Shown piece by piece: positions 25,534-33,610 of a stretch of DNA of 48,961 bases (position 1 is the stretch's first letter; the number at the start of each line of letters is the position of its first letter). The stretch spans positions 1 to 48,961 of the forward strand of contig CANSUS010000026.1 of the NCBI GenBank assembly GCA_947650155.1. Direction: 5' to 3'. The position numbers were made by a program, and so were the translations under genes. The notes beneath the pieces are model-generated. The model was given only the letters and a program-made list of their open reading frames with translations. It was not told where the DNA came from and searched no databases. This DNA comes from an uncultured Lachnospiraceae bacterium (GTDB lineage: Bacteria > Bacillota > Clostridia > Lachnospirales > Lachnospiraceae).

Positions 25534-27678
25534 TTAAACAATATTTTTTTCTATACAGAACCTCTTTTCTATTGCTTTTAAATACCGCTCATTATGACTT
25601 GCAGCAGCAAGCATCGGAGCATACGCATCCCTGCCGCTGATGCGGTACATACAGGGAAAATCTTTAAAATGCCTCTGGTACTTTAAGACAAAATCAAGAA
25701 TCCCTTTTTGAATTTCCCTGATTCCTTCTTTATTTTCCTCTTCCTGTCCGAAGGACAATGTAATATCATATTTTTCAAAATACCGGAAAGACGCTCCGTT
25801 TTTTCTGCCTTCGTAAAAACCGGAAAACTGCGGCGTCGGTGAAGCCAGCAATAATTCCCAGTAAACATTGTAATTTCTATTTGGATCATGTTTTTTCAAC
25901 AGATCTCTGTTATGGCTTTGCGAATAAAGATACGCCGTCAATTTTCCTGTCTGCAAAAAAATTTCCGCTGCATCCGGTTCTGCATTATGTACCGTATTAG
26001 TTCCTGCAATTATCCCTGTCGTCTGACACGGCAGTTTCCATACTTTCTCTATTAAATGGGAAAGAGAAACTGCGCCGCTGCCTGCCCATCCAATATCAAC
26101 CGCCGCCGCTTTTCTGCATCCGTTTAAAATTCCGCCATAGTACTTTCCCGCCGCTGCTATTTGCGGTTTATATACTGCCTTCACCTGCTCCCACTTTTCC
26201 TCAATAAACTGCCTGAGCTGATGCACATTTTTATCCGTTAACTCTTTTTTCAACCCTAAATCCACAAATGATTCGGTTTTCCAGTCTTTTAACTGTCCAA
26301 TAAGGCAGTCAAGTTCCATCGAATGCAGAATCTGTGATATCGTATATTTTTGATTTACTTTATGATACAAAAATCTTCTGAAGTAATCATGCCTGTCCTC
26401 ATCTGCCATAATCTTCACGGCTGCCTTTCTGGACCAGTAAACATACTCTGCAGCGTCATTTGGAAAAAGAATGTCATAAGCCTGCTTCAAAATATCCCCG
26501 TCCCTGGACAGAAACAGCAGTTTGTCCAGTTCCTGCTTTTCATAATATTCATGGATAAAATTACAATATCCGACTACAAACAATCCTCCATAAATAAATC
26601 CATACTCATATTCCATCCCATAAGAATACAGTCCATTGTATAAATGACTGTTCACAACTGCCCTGTACGCACTGCCAACAATAGCTGACATATCCATAGA
26701 GCGGTATAGCAACGTATTTTTATTGATATTTGGATAGGGCAGCACATCTATACCGCAGTTTCTTGCCATCTTATAGTCACTATAGAGATTATCACCTACA
26801 TGGACTATCGAAAACCCGCTCTTATCTGCACCGGCTTTTCCTTTTTTCTTCCCGAGATCTCTGCCCCGCTTTATTTTTTTTGCTTCTGTATCCATAGGAT
26901 ACCAGTCTTTAAGTACCTCCAGATACAGACTGCCATCCGCTTTGCTTTTCTGATATTCGTTGGATACATAGATTTTTTGTATGCCTGTATATCCTGCATT
27001 TTCCAGAATCCTAATGATACTCTCACCGGACAGGTACATATCGGATATTAAGATCATTTTCTTGTTCATCATTTGCAGGCGTTTCCAGACTTCCAGCATA
27101 AAGGGATTTGCATAGCAGAGGTTCTGCTCTGTTTTCTCTTCCGCCTGTATACCCTCTCCGGCGGACAGACCGGCCTCTTTCTCAAACATTTCCCAAATAT
27201 CTTTAAGTCCGACCTCGCTATGACCGCTTTCTTCCCTGCATTTTTTTCTTGCCTTCTGCTCCGCCGCTATACGGATATTTTTAAAATCCATATAATCAAA
27301 CGACTTACCGACAAGAAAAAACAAATCTGCCGGCAGGGCAAATGGTCTGAAAATCAGAGTGTCAAAAACATCAAAAGATATGACGTCATACTTTTGCAGC
27401 CTGTCCACAAAAGCATCTGCGAAAAGACAGGGATTCTCTTTCAGATTTGCCTCCGATTCGCTTATTTTTGTATGCAGTCTCCGGCTCTCATATATTTCCA
27501 GTTCAGGCTTCTGTCCAAGAAAATGACAAAAGAGAAAATAATAGGCAAAATTAAGCAATAACAAATAAATCCACGATAATGCCCTGCGCACACCCGCAGC
27601 GCCGTCATGAAATCGATGATATCTGTATGAAATTCCATTATGTCTATTCACTAAAACTTGATAAATTTTTTGCTTCAT
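25534..27678 (-). CDS. HAD-type hydrolase with COG5610-like C-terminal domain
   Basis: The protein (about 714 residues) starts with a short region containing one hydrophobic helix. It continues with a HAD-superfamily domain: motif I is SFDVFDTLIFR (nucleophile Asp103 from this start), motif II is in ILISDMYLSG, a Lys follows in SKADGSLY, and motif IV is IVHVGDNLYSDY. The second half contains LLFLSRDGDIL and AVDIGWAGSGAV, also found in the protein at 42472-43935. This architecture resembles COG5610-type predicted HAD hydrolases, often encoded in surface polysaccharide loci. It may act on a phosphorylated glycan or polymer precursor. The start is uncertain: GTG at 27711 or ATG at 27678, both with weak ribosome sites. 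It lies just after dgt and is probably co-transcribed with it. Confidence 0.75.
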   Translation of the reverse strand: MKQKIYQVLVNRHNGISYRYHRFHDGAAGVRRALSWIYLLLLNFAYYFLFCHFLGQKPELEIYESRRLHTKISESEANLKENPCLFADAFVDRLQKYDVISFDVFDTLIFRPFALPADLFFLVGKSFDYMDFKNIRIAAEQKARKKCREESGHSEVGLKDIWEMFEKEAGLSAGEGIQAEEKTEQNLCYANPFMLEVWKRLQMMNKKMILISDMYLSGESIIRILENAGYTGIQKIYVSNEYQKSKADGSLYLEVLKDWYPMDTEAKKIKRGRDLGKKKGKAGADKSGFSIVHVGDNLYSDYKMARNCGIDVLPYPNINKNTLLYRSMDMSAIVGSAYRAVVNSHLYNGLYSYGMEYEYGFIYGGLFVVGYCNFIHEYYEKQELDKLLFLSRDGDILKQAYDILFPNDAAEYVYWSRKAAVKIMADEDRHDYFRRFLYHKVNQKYTISQILHSMELDCLIGQLKDWKTESFVDLGLKKELTDKNVHQLRQFIEEKWEQVKAVYKPQIAAAGKYYGGILNGCRKAAAVDIGWAGSGAVSLSHLIEKVWKLPCQTTGIIAGTNTVHNAEPDAAEIFLQTGKLTAYLYSQSHNRDLLKKHDPNRNYNVYWELLLASPTPQFSGFYEGRKNGASFRYFEKYDITLSFGQEEENKEGIREIQKGILDFVLKYQRHFKDFPCMYRISGRDAYAPMLAAASHNERYLKAIEKRFCIEKNIV

Positions 27679-27713
27679 GCTTTTGCCGTTTTTTGAAACC
27701 CGGAGCAGCACCC

Positions 27714-29132
27714 TTACTTATGCATTAAATTAATTCCTTCTAACATCTGATAAGTTTCAAGTGCAAATTCATCTGTCATACCGCTGACATGATCCAACAG
27801 TAAATGAACCCGCAGCCACCATTCCTTGATTGCATAATCATGCTGTCCGGCATCCAGTTTATCAATTGCATATTTATATGCAGTGATATAGCGCCTCCCC
27901 AGACGGTTAAACAACCGCCTTTCTACATCAACGCCTTCGGTCTTTTCTCCATTTACCATCTGTAAAAATACCTGGCATGGCAGCCTCAAAACCCTCTCAT
28001 AATTTTTCAGTATCCCCGTTATTACAGCATATCCGGTGAGTTCAATACTTTCTGCTTCAAAAGAGGTATATAATATTCGTCTGGAAACGCTTTTAATTGT
28101 TTCAAGCACACGCCCCATCGGTTTATTGGTATGAATCAGCGAATCCGCCGTTCCTTCAAAAATTTCTTCCTCATGTTCAAAATAATTATCTACGGTTTCC
28201 TTCAAAGCGCATTGAGACCAGGGAACCGATATGTCCCTTCCAAATTGGACAGGATCGGTAACCGGTATTTCAACCGGCAGTTCTTCCTCCCCATATCTGC
28301 ATTTCCACTCACTTTGAAATTCTTTCAGAAATTCTCCTTCTGTCAGTATTCTTTTTTCTATGCCGTCAGCAATATCGCTCATGCAATAGGCAATATCGTC
28401 GGCAGCCTCCATGATATAGGTCAAGGGATACCGATGATGCAGTTCTTTTCCGATTTTTGCATAAATTTTCTCTACCAGATCTTTTTCGCTTTGAAAATAT
28501 CCTGCTTTTTTCAAAATGCCGTCTCCTTTTTCTTCGCCGGCAGCTCTGGAATATTTCAGAGTACAGAGCAGGGTTGCAAAAGTTAAATTAAAACTATACT
28601 CATCATATTCCGTATGTAATTTTGTAATCGTTCTGAATCCTTGCGGGTTCCCGTCAAACTCTCTGAAATCGCTCATCAGTGTTTTTAACAGTGCATCTTT
28701 AGCGCTGATTCCTTCCGGCAAAGCCTCCAGTGCATTATGATTTGCCCAATCACGAATCGCAATCTCGCCAAAATGTCCAAACGGAGGGTTTCCTATATCA
28801 TGCAGCAGACACGCATTCTCTACGATCGCCACAACATCCGGTATTTTCTCCGGACTGAGAAGCTTGTTTTCATGCAGTCTGTATGCTATCCTATTCGCCA
28901 GCGTACGCCCCAGATCTGATACTTCCAACGAATGTGTCAACCGGGTTCTTACGCTTGCATTGGGCTCCAGTGAAAAGACCTGAGCCTTTTGCTGCAGCCT
29001 GCGAAAAGAGGAGGAATACAAAAATCTTGACCGATCACTGTAAAACTGATCGATCGTAAATTTACGTTTCATAGATGACTGCCGCATTCTGTCCACACAT
29101 AATAACTGATCATATTTAGGTTTCATTTCCAT
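27714..29132 (-). CDS. dgt: Deoxyguanosinetriphosphate triphosphohydrolase-like dNTPase
   Basis: Dgt-type enzymes hydrolyse dNTPs to deoxynucleosides and triphosphate. The 472-residue protein has the HD-domain metal ligands in order: RTRLTHSLEVS (His), CLLHDIGNPPFGHFGE (His-Asp), and the later ADDIAYCMSDIADG (Asp). FRRLQQKAQVF near the N-terminus is also typical. The start at 29132 has AAGGAG eight bases upstream; a TTG six bases earlier is too close to that site. The usual role is dNTP pool control; some relatives restrict phage by draining dNTPs, but nothing here sets it apart from a housekeeping Dgt. Confidence 0.92.
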   Translation of the reverse strand: MEMKPKYDQLLCVDRMRQSSMKRKFTIDQFYSDRSRFLYSSSFRRLQQKAQVFSLEPNASVRTRLTHSLEVSDLGRTLANRIAYRLHENKLLSPEKIPDVVAIVENACLLHDIGNPPFGHFGEIAIRDWANHNALEALPEGISAKDALLKTLMSDFREFDGNPQGFRTITKLHTEYDEYSFNLTFATLLCTLKYSRAAGEEKGDGILKKAGYFQSEKDLVEKIYAKIGKELHHRYPLTYIMEAADDIAYCMSDIADGIEKRILTEGEFLKEFQSEWKCRYGEEELPVEIPVTDPVQFGRDISVPWSQCALKETVDNYFEHEEEIFEGTADSLIHTNKPMGRVLETIKSVSRRILYTSFEAESIELTGYAVITGILKNYERVLRLPCQVFLQMVNGEKTEGVDVERRLFNRLGRRYITAYKYAIDKLDAGQHDYAIKEWWLRVHLLLDHVSGMTDEFALETYQMLEGINLMHK

Positions 29133-29304
29133 TTTCAACTCTCCTTTAAAACTTCAACCATTTTCCGTCGAAAGTAATACAAGAAATTACAAATTTCCCT
29201 AAATATAGAATACCATGTGCTTCTGAAGATAAACATGATGTATCTGGAAAAGTTTTCGTTTGCTTTTCATCAAAGTTCGTTTTCTCATCTAAAACAATCA
29301 AATT

Positions 29305-29586
29305 TTAAGGATGCATTCTCCTCCAGTCTTCTCTTATCTTTCTCTCGTCGTATTCCGGCGCATACAGTGCCGCTTTCTCACACAATGCCAGAATCTTGTT
29401 CTCCGGCTCCTCTAAGGCTTCCGCTATTTCTGTCGTTGTTTTTCCCTTTGCCAGCTTTTTACTGACGAGCAGTAATAAGTTAAGCTCAATTCCCTGTTCT
29501 ATCCCTCGTTCGATTCCCTGCTCAATCCCTTTTTTTATCCCTGTCTCAATCCCTTCCTCATAAATGCTTTCCCCGAGTCCTATCAT
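29305..29586 (-). CDS. Stand-alone C-terminal Rpn fragment, possible orphan antitoxin paralogue
   Basis: This 93-residue ORF matches the last 81 residues of the Rpn-type nuclease at 30288-31319 almost exactly, apart from an expanded repeat: four GIxxGIE-type units (GIKKGIEQGIERGIEQGIE) instead of two. Similarity at the DNA level starts at the ribosome site (AAGGAG, nine bases before ATG) and runs a few bases past the stop. The nuclease core is absent. It could be a decayed duplicate. However, the intact frame and ribosome site fit an expressed small protein corresponding to the internally initiated Rpn short product, which is reported to neutralise the full-length toxin in other bacteria. Confidence 0.6.
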   Translation of the reverse strand: MIGLGESIYEEGIETGIKKGIEQGIERGIEQGIELNLLLLVSKKLAKGKTTTEIAEALEEPENKILALCEKAALYAPEYDERKIREDWRRMHP

Positions 29587-29758
29587 ATGCCCTTTCTCCT
29601 TCCAAAATTCCCTTCGTACATGCCCTTTTTGTATTCCTCTACAAGCTTATGCCTCCTCTTCGCAGACGTTTTTACCCAGTACTTGCAAACGCTCCGTGCT
29701 CCCATAGAGCTAATGTTCTAACCAGTCATTTTATTTCCACTGATAATATATTCTAAGA

Positions 29759-30190
29759 TCACCTGTAATATCTTCTTTCCTCGAGCTGCATTAATGCATC
29801 TAGCAGCTGCCCTTGCAACTCCGTTTTAGAAAGGCTCTTTACATATTTTTTCATATCCTCGTAATGCTGCCTCTCCCGTTCTTCCTCTTCATTTTCCCAC
29901 TTTTCCACTTCCTTAAGAAAGTCTTTTGCAATTTCAGGCTCTGCTGTAAAGTACAATGCTATCATATGTTTACAGATAACCCGCCTTCCATCCGCAAATG
30001 GACAATTACAGGAAGATTTTCTCGGATGCCCTGTATCTATATGTACTGTATACGCATTACTTTCACTGCCCGAAACAACACCTTCATAAATACCCGTTTC
30101 AGATAATTCCCACGAAACAACTTTTTTATTTTTATAATAATCCATCCCACGCCAAACAGAATTGTTGCTGGCTAATTCAATTAATCCCAT
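29759..30190 (-). CDS. SWIM zinc-finger protein
   Basis: The 143-residue protein has a SWIM zinc finger, CxCx(n)CxH, visible as SCNCPFADGRRVICKHMIAL (about residues 60-79). An N-terminal beta-type part precedes it and an acidic, coiled-coil-like C-terminus (KWENEEEERERQHYEDMKK) follows. SWIM domains bind DNA or protein partners. Longer SWIM proteins often carry a helicase; this one does not. AGGGG lies nine bases before the ATG. It sits between two related Rpn-type genes on the same strand, which hints at a functional or evolutionary association but does not prove one. Confidence 0.85.
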   Translation of the reverse strand: MGLIELASNNSVWRGMDYYKNKKVVSWELSETGIYEGVVSGSESNAYTVHIDTGHPRKSSCNCPFADGRRVICKHMIALYFTAEPEIAKDFLKEVEKWENEEEERERQHYEDMKKYVKSLSKTELQGQLLDALMQLEERRYYR

Positions 30191-30253
30191 ACAGATTTTC
30201 CCCTGTTTATTTTAAACATAATTCCTTTGTTTTCTCTATATTCTTTTCCCTAT

Positions 30254-30276
30254 AACTTGGTCACTTTGACCAAGTT
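30254..30276. other. Perfect 10-bp inverted repeat between the Rpn and SWIM genes
   Basis: AACTTGGTCA (30254-30263) and TGACCAAGTT (30267-30276) form a perfect palindrome around CTT. On the minus strand it follows the nuclease stop by about 11 bp, but there is no T-run, so it may be an operator for the SWIM gene or an RNA stability hairpin. Confidence 0.45.
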
Positions 30277-30287
30277 GCAGGCAAGTT

Positions 30288-30533
30288 TTAAAAATGTATT
30301 CTCCCCCAGTCTTCTTTTATCTTTTCTTCATCATATTCCGGCGCATACAGTGCCGCTTTCTCACACAATGCCAGAATCTTGTTCTCCGGCTCCTCTAAGG
30401 CTTCCGCTATTTCCGTCGTTGTTTTTCCTTTTGCCAGCTTTTTACTGACGAGCAGTAATAATGTCAGCTCTATTCCCTGCTCAATTCCTGTCTCAATCCC
30501 TTCCTCATAAATGCTTTCCCCAAGTCCTATCAT
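30288..30533 (-). CDS. Internal short product of the Rpn gene (Rpn_S-like)
   Basis: An in-frame ATG at 30533 inside the Rpn gene is preceded, after an 8-base spacer, by a near-perfect Shine-Dalgarno AAAGGAGG. Initiation here would give an 81-residue protein identical to the C-terminus of the full-length nuclease. Published work on Rpn proteins describes such intragenic short products as antitoxins that inhibit the long form. The DNA of the stand-alone copy at 29305-29586 begins at the same ribosome site, which supports this start being a real unit. Confidence 0.6.
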   Translation of the reverse strand: MIGLGESIYEEGIETGIEQGIELTLLLLVSKKLAKGKTTTEIAEALEEPENKILALCEKAALYAPEYDEEKIKEDWGRIHF

Positions 30534-31319
30534 ATGCCTTTCCTCCTTTCTTCCCAGCTCTTCTTCAAAGCTTATGTATCTGGACAGTTTCTGTCGGAAT
30601 CCGCTTCCATGCGGATGAAAGATGACCGTTAAAAATTCCAGCAGACTTTTTTCTTCACTTTGATACTCTTTATCACCAAGCCTGATTATTACTAACGTCA
30701 TCAGATCATAGTCTGCTTCATTCGGATGCGCATTCCCTGTATTTTTATAATTTACCATCTTAGAAAAGGATATGCTCATCTGTTCCACTTTGGGTATCCT
30801 CTCACGGCAGATCCAGATACTATAGCATTTTTCCAGCCGGTTATAATCTGTCTTTTCCGTCAGTACATCCAATTGGGAACACAGTCTCCTCGACAAATAA
30901 TATATGCCTCTTTTTTCAATCGGATATCCCGGTCTGTAGTTCTTTTGCGGTTCCACGTCGATGTAAAGGTTTACTACGACTTCTCCGCCGGATAACCGCG
31001 GATTTTTCGCACGAAACGCAATATCAAAGCGGGAGGTTTTTTCGCTTAATTCGGCAAACTCTGTTGCAGACCCGTCAATTTTTGTATTCGTCCTTCCGCC
31101 GGATACCTCCATTTCTTCCGTAATGCTGTCGGCTTCTATAAATTCCATGATTTCAGCTTCGGAATATCCCTCATACTCTTCCACCGTTTCTTTCAGAATA
31201 ATTGCAAGCACTTCTCTGTACTGCATTACTTTCCTGCTCTGCTTGTCCAATGCGGACATCTCTTCCGTCAGCTGAAATGCACTGGCCGCCCCGAGACTCC
31301 CCTGAATTGTCTTTTCCAT
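30288..31319 (-). CDS. Rpn-family PD-(D/E)XK nuclease (transposase_31-like)
   Basis: The 343-residue protein belongs to the Rpn/YhgA group of recombination-promoting nucleases, which cut DNA and are toxic or antiphage in some bacteria. The PD-(D/E)XK core is at about residues 95-150: RFDIAF (Asp99), then LYIDVEPQKN (Glu123, Gln125). A helical middle follows, then a C-terminal region with GIETGIEQGIE repeats and a small helical end. AGGAGG lies six bases before the ATG. A second strong ribosome site, AAAGGAGG, lies eight bases before the internal codon Met263, so a short C-terminal product is probably also made. The leader contains alternative hairpins near the ribosome site. Confidence 0.85.
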   Translation of the reverse strand: MEKTIQGSLGAASAFQLTEEMSALDKQSRKVMQYREVLAIILKETVEEYEGYSEAEIMEFIEADSITEEMEVSGGRTNTKIDGSATEFAELSEKTSRFDIAFRAKNPRLSGGEVVVNLYIDVEPQKNYRPGYPIEKRGIYYLSRRLCSQLDVLTEKTDYNRLEKCYSIWICRERIPKVEQMSISFSKMVNYKNTGNAHPNEADYDLMTLVIIRLGDKEYQSEEKSLLEFLTVIFHPHGSGFRQKLSRYISFEEELGRKEERHMIGLGESIYEEGIETGIEQGIELTLLLLVSKKLAKGKTTTEIAEALEEPENKILALCEKAALYAPEYDEEKIKEDWGRIHF

Positions 31320-31570
31320 CTCACTCCTCCTATGAAGTTTTCACAGGAGTCCGCTTTTCTTTGAAAACTCCTGCTTTTTAAAATGTGGTATAAAAGCATG
31401 AATTTTCCTGAAATGCGAATTGAATTTTCGATTGATAACGGATTGCTATAAAAACGCTCCGTTTATGAAACTGCCTCACAATTTGCGGCAGCCGCGGTTT
31501 GAAACCGCGGTAGAAAAGAAAATATGCTTTGGTTTTATGGTAGCATGGAAAAGTGGAATTGGCAAATACA
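31320..31570. other. Leader of the Rpn gene with alternative hairpins; intergenic hairpin
   Basis: No gene is seen in this 251-bp gap. Near the Rpn start, ACTCCTG (complement of 31344-31350) on the minus strand can pair with an upstream CAGGAGT (complement of 31367-31373) or with the AGGAG of the ribosome site. AGTTTTC/GAAAACT (31336-31342/31363-31369) gives a competing stem. Further upstream, CCGCGGTTT/AAACCGCGG (31492-31510) is a strong perfect hairpin without a T-run. Confidence 0.4.
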
Positions 31571-32518
31571 TTATTCCGTAACAGCATATGACAGGTAGTA
31601 ATGATCCTTTTCACCTATGTCTATGGAAATTTTGTCACTTTCATCAACGAATATATTGCTTGCATATACGATACCATTCTTATAAATTTCTACAATATAT
31701 TGTCCTGTTGAACATCTAAAAGTGACAAATGTATCTGCTGAATAACTATTTTCCAGTATCACTGCTTTTTGAGATTTCTTTTCTCTTAACATGATTGTTG
31801 CTCCGCTAAAATCTGGTATAAAATCTCCATGTACTCTAAAACTTATCTCTACTGTGTGCAGCACTAACCAATAATCAGCCAAATCATAATAATTATATTT
31901 GGCTATGCTCGTTTCACTGTCATCCTCATTGCAATAATAGGTTTCATTGACAATAAATCCATGAATATCTTCATTTATGGGTACTTTGTTACATTGGTAC
32001 TTGTGAAACCCGATCGGAAGATTGACAACATATTCTTCTGATTCCTTCAAAATCGGTATGTTTAGCACTTGTGCTTCTGAATATTCCGTAGAAAACGGAA
32101 AATCCTTAACAGATTTATCAGATGAATTTTTAATATTAATGTCTGATTGTAAAATTTTATGTAATAGTATGTTTCCAATCTCCTGTGAATTTTGTCCTCC
32201 ATGATCTGTTTGTTCTTCCCCGCTTATCCAATATACAATATTTTCGTATTTTTGTTGAATAATACTTTCAAAATTTAATGGTAATGCTATAAAAAAAGAA
32301 CAGATGATTCCAACTGTAAATAAAAGATAATATTTTAATTGATTAATAAATTTTCTGCTTTTATGAGTCTCTGACTCTTGGAGGTCTGATTCTTTCTTTG
32401 TTTCTGGAACTTTCTGGTTATCATCAAGTTTTTTCTTTAAATTATCTGAACGATTGGTAATTATTATAGTAATCAAAAGCACTATAAGAAAACTGATAAT
32501 TAATACTGCAAGTTTCAT
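31571..32518 (-). CDS. Unknown two-pass membrane protein, last gene of the AT-rich glycan block
   Basis: I do not recognise a family. The 315-residue protein has an N-terminal transmembrane helix (about residues 3-21), a charged linker, a second helix (about 64-82), and an extracytoplasmic part of about 230 residues. That part has beta-type, aromatic-rich stretches (YYCNEDDSETSIAKYNYYDL, FVTFRCSTGQYIVEIYKNG) and resembles a small beta-sandwich at the C-terminus. AAAGGTG lies five bases before the ATG. It is downstream of the GT2 gene, in the same direction, with the same high A+T content, so it may take part in surface glycan assembly or display. Confidence 0.6.
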   Translation of the reverse strand: MKLAVLIISFLIVLLITIIITNRSDNLKKKLDDNQKVPETKKESDLQESETHKSRKFINQLKYYLLFTVGIICSFFIALPLNFESIIQQKYENIVYWISGEEQTDHGGQNSQEIGNILLHKILQSDINIKNSSDKSVKDFPFSTEYSEAQVLNIPILKESEEYVVNLPIGFHKYQCNKVPINEDIHGFIVNETYYCNEDDSETSIAKYNYYDLADYWLVLHTVEISFRVHGDFIPDFSGATIMLREKKSQKAVILENSYSADTFVTFRCSTGQYIVEIYKNGIVYASNIFVDESDKISIDIGEKDHYYLSYAVTE

Positions 32519-32587
32519 TTTATCACCTTTTGTATAACTATTTTATCATAACAAAATTGTTTCTCTCTAATATTACTCTTTTCTCAA

Positions 32588-33601
32588 TTATAAATTATAT
32601 TTTTTTCGGTATTTTTTTTCCACAATTCTCCAACTTATTGCATTTTTTAATTTATAACTCTTAGTTTTCTTCAATTTTTCATGATAATTTCCAGAATCAA
32701 TCCGACCTAGCCAATCCAAACCTTTTAAAAAATCGCGCATCGCCAATATTAAATAATATTCCAATAACCACTCTTTTTGAATATGGTATCGAGTAATTTC
32801 TTTTTTCCATTCTAAAAGAGTAAGCATTGGCTCTACATCAAGATGATAAATCTCATTGACAAATAACTTGTTTCTCGTATCATAATAACCAAGCAATGGT
32901 GTTAATCTTTTCTCAAACGTCTCATGCCACACTTGCACACCCTCAATGATTATTGGTGCTTTACCACATCTCAGTCCATATTCAACATCATCACAATGGA
33001 TAAAAAAAGGCAAAATATCATTTTCTCTTGCAAACGTCATTGGAAAACAGCAAAGCCACCATCCTCCATATTCAGCGCCAGAGTCATATACAACTTTACC
33101 ATAATGATAGTCCTCTGCTGTAACATGTCTCATATATTCAATATGCTTAAGATCTCCTTTATTCCAAACTTCACCCGCCGTGTACTGAATATTGGGCTTG
33201 TCCATACAAAACATACGCCCTGCAATCGGATTATCAGCGTACTTATTGTCTGCTATCCTCAAAAAGTCATATAAAATATAAAATGTATTTATTTCAAATT
33301 CCACATCATCATCCATAAAAATCACATGTGAAAAATCAATTGGAAAACTTCTTATTTTTTCCAGCCCCCTTTGAAATCCTCCAGAACCTCCAGTATTCTT
33401 GTTATAAAAAATATGTAAAAAATCTGTATCACAAAATTTAATTTCAGAAGCATTATCTACTACAAAAACATGTAGTTTTCCGTAAAATCTACTATTTCTG
33501 TCCTCCACAAATTTTGATGACAATAGTTTCAATATATTCCTTTCAATATATTCTTTTCTCTTATACGTGCAAATATTTAACGCTAAAATAATATTCTCCA
33601 T
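32588..33601 (-). CDS. Family 2 glycosyltransferase, GlfT2-like
   Basis: The 337-residue cytoplasmic or membrane-associated enzyme has a GT-A fold: ALNICTYKR at the N-terminus, the nucleotide-sugar stretch NKNTGGSGGFQRGL, and the metal-binding MDDDVEF. A later WWLCCFP/HCDDVEYGLRC region holds the acceptor-side acidic residues. The NxGGxGGF motif resembles galactofuranosyl- and rhamnosyl-transferases and is shared with the GT domain of the 36709-39675 protein, suggesting related donors. It starts nine bases after the stop of the pyruvyl-transferase fusion gene and is surely co-transcribed. The exact sugar is not known. Confidence 0.88.
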   Translation of the reverse strand: MENIILALNICTYKRKEYIERNILKLLSSKFVEDRNSRFYGKLHVFVVDNASEIKFCDTDFLHIFYNKNTGGSGGFQRGLEKIRSFPIDFSHVIFMDDDVEFEINTFYILYDFLRIADNKYADNPIAGRMFCMDKPNIQYTAGEVWNKGDLKHIEYMRHVTAEDYHYGKVVYDSGAEYGGWWLCCFPMTFARENDILPFFIHCDDVEYGLRCGKAPIIIEGVQVWHETFEKRLTPLLGYYDTRNKLFVNEIYHLDVEPMLTLLEWKKEITRYHIQKEWLLEYYLILAMRDFLKGLDWLGRIDSGNYHEKLKKTKSYKLKNAISWRIVEKKYRKKYNL

Positions 33602-33610
33602 GCCAATCTT

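Noticed and set aside
27714-29132. dgt as an antiphage dNTPase
   Set aside because: The motifs are those of ordinary Dgt-type enzymes and the neighbours give no specific support.
29500-29575. Short tandem DNA repeat resembling a CRISPR or satellite array
   Set aside because: It is in frame and encodes the GIxxGIE protein repeat of the Rpn-derived ORF; there are no spacers.
29217-30448. Two similar + strand open frames (29217-29465 and 30227-30448)
   Set aside because: They resemble each other only because they are antisense to the duplicated Rpn C-terminal segment.
31492-31510. Strong hairpin as a terminator of the envelope operon
   Set aside because: Neither strand has a T-run after the stem, so intrinsic termination is not supported; it is only noted as a structure.
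31378-31614. Small minus-strand open frame after the membrane protein gene
   Set aside because: No ribosome site, basic low-quality translation, and it overlaps a hairpin; treated as intergenic.
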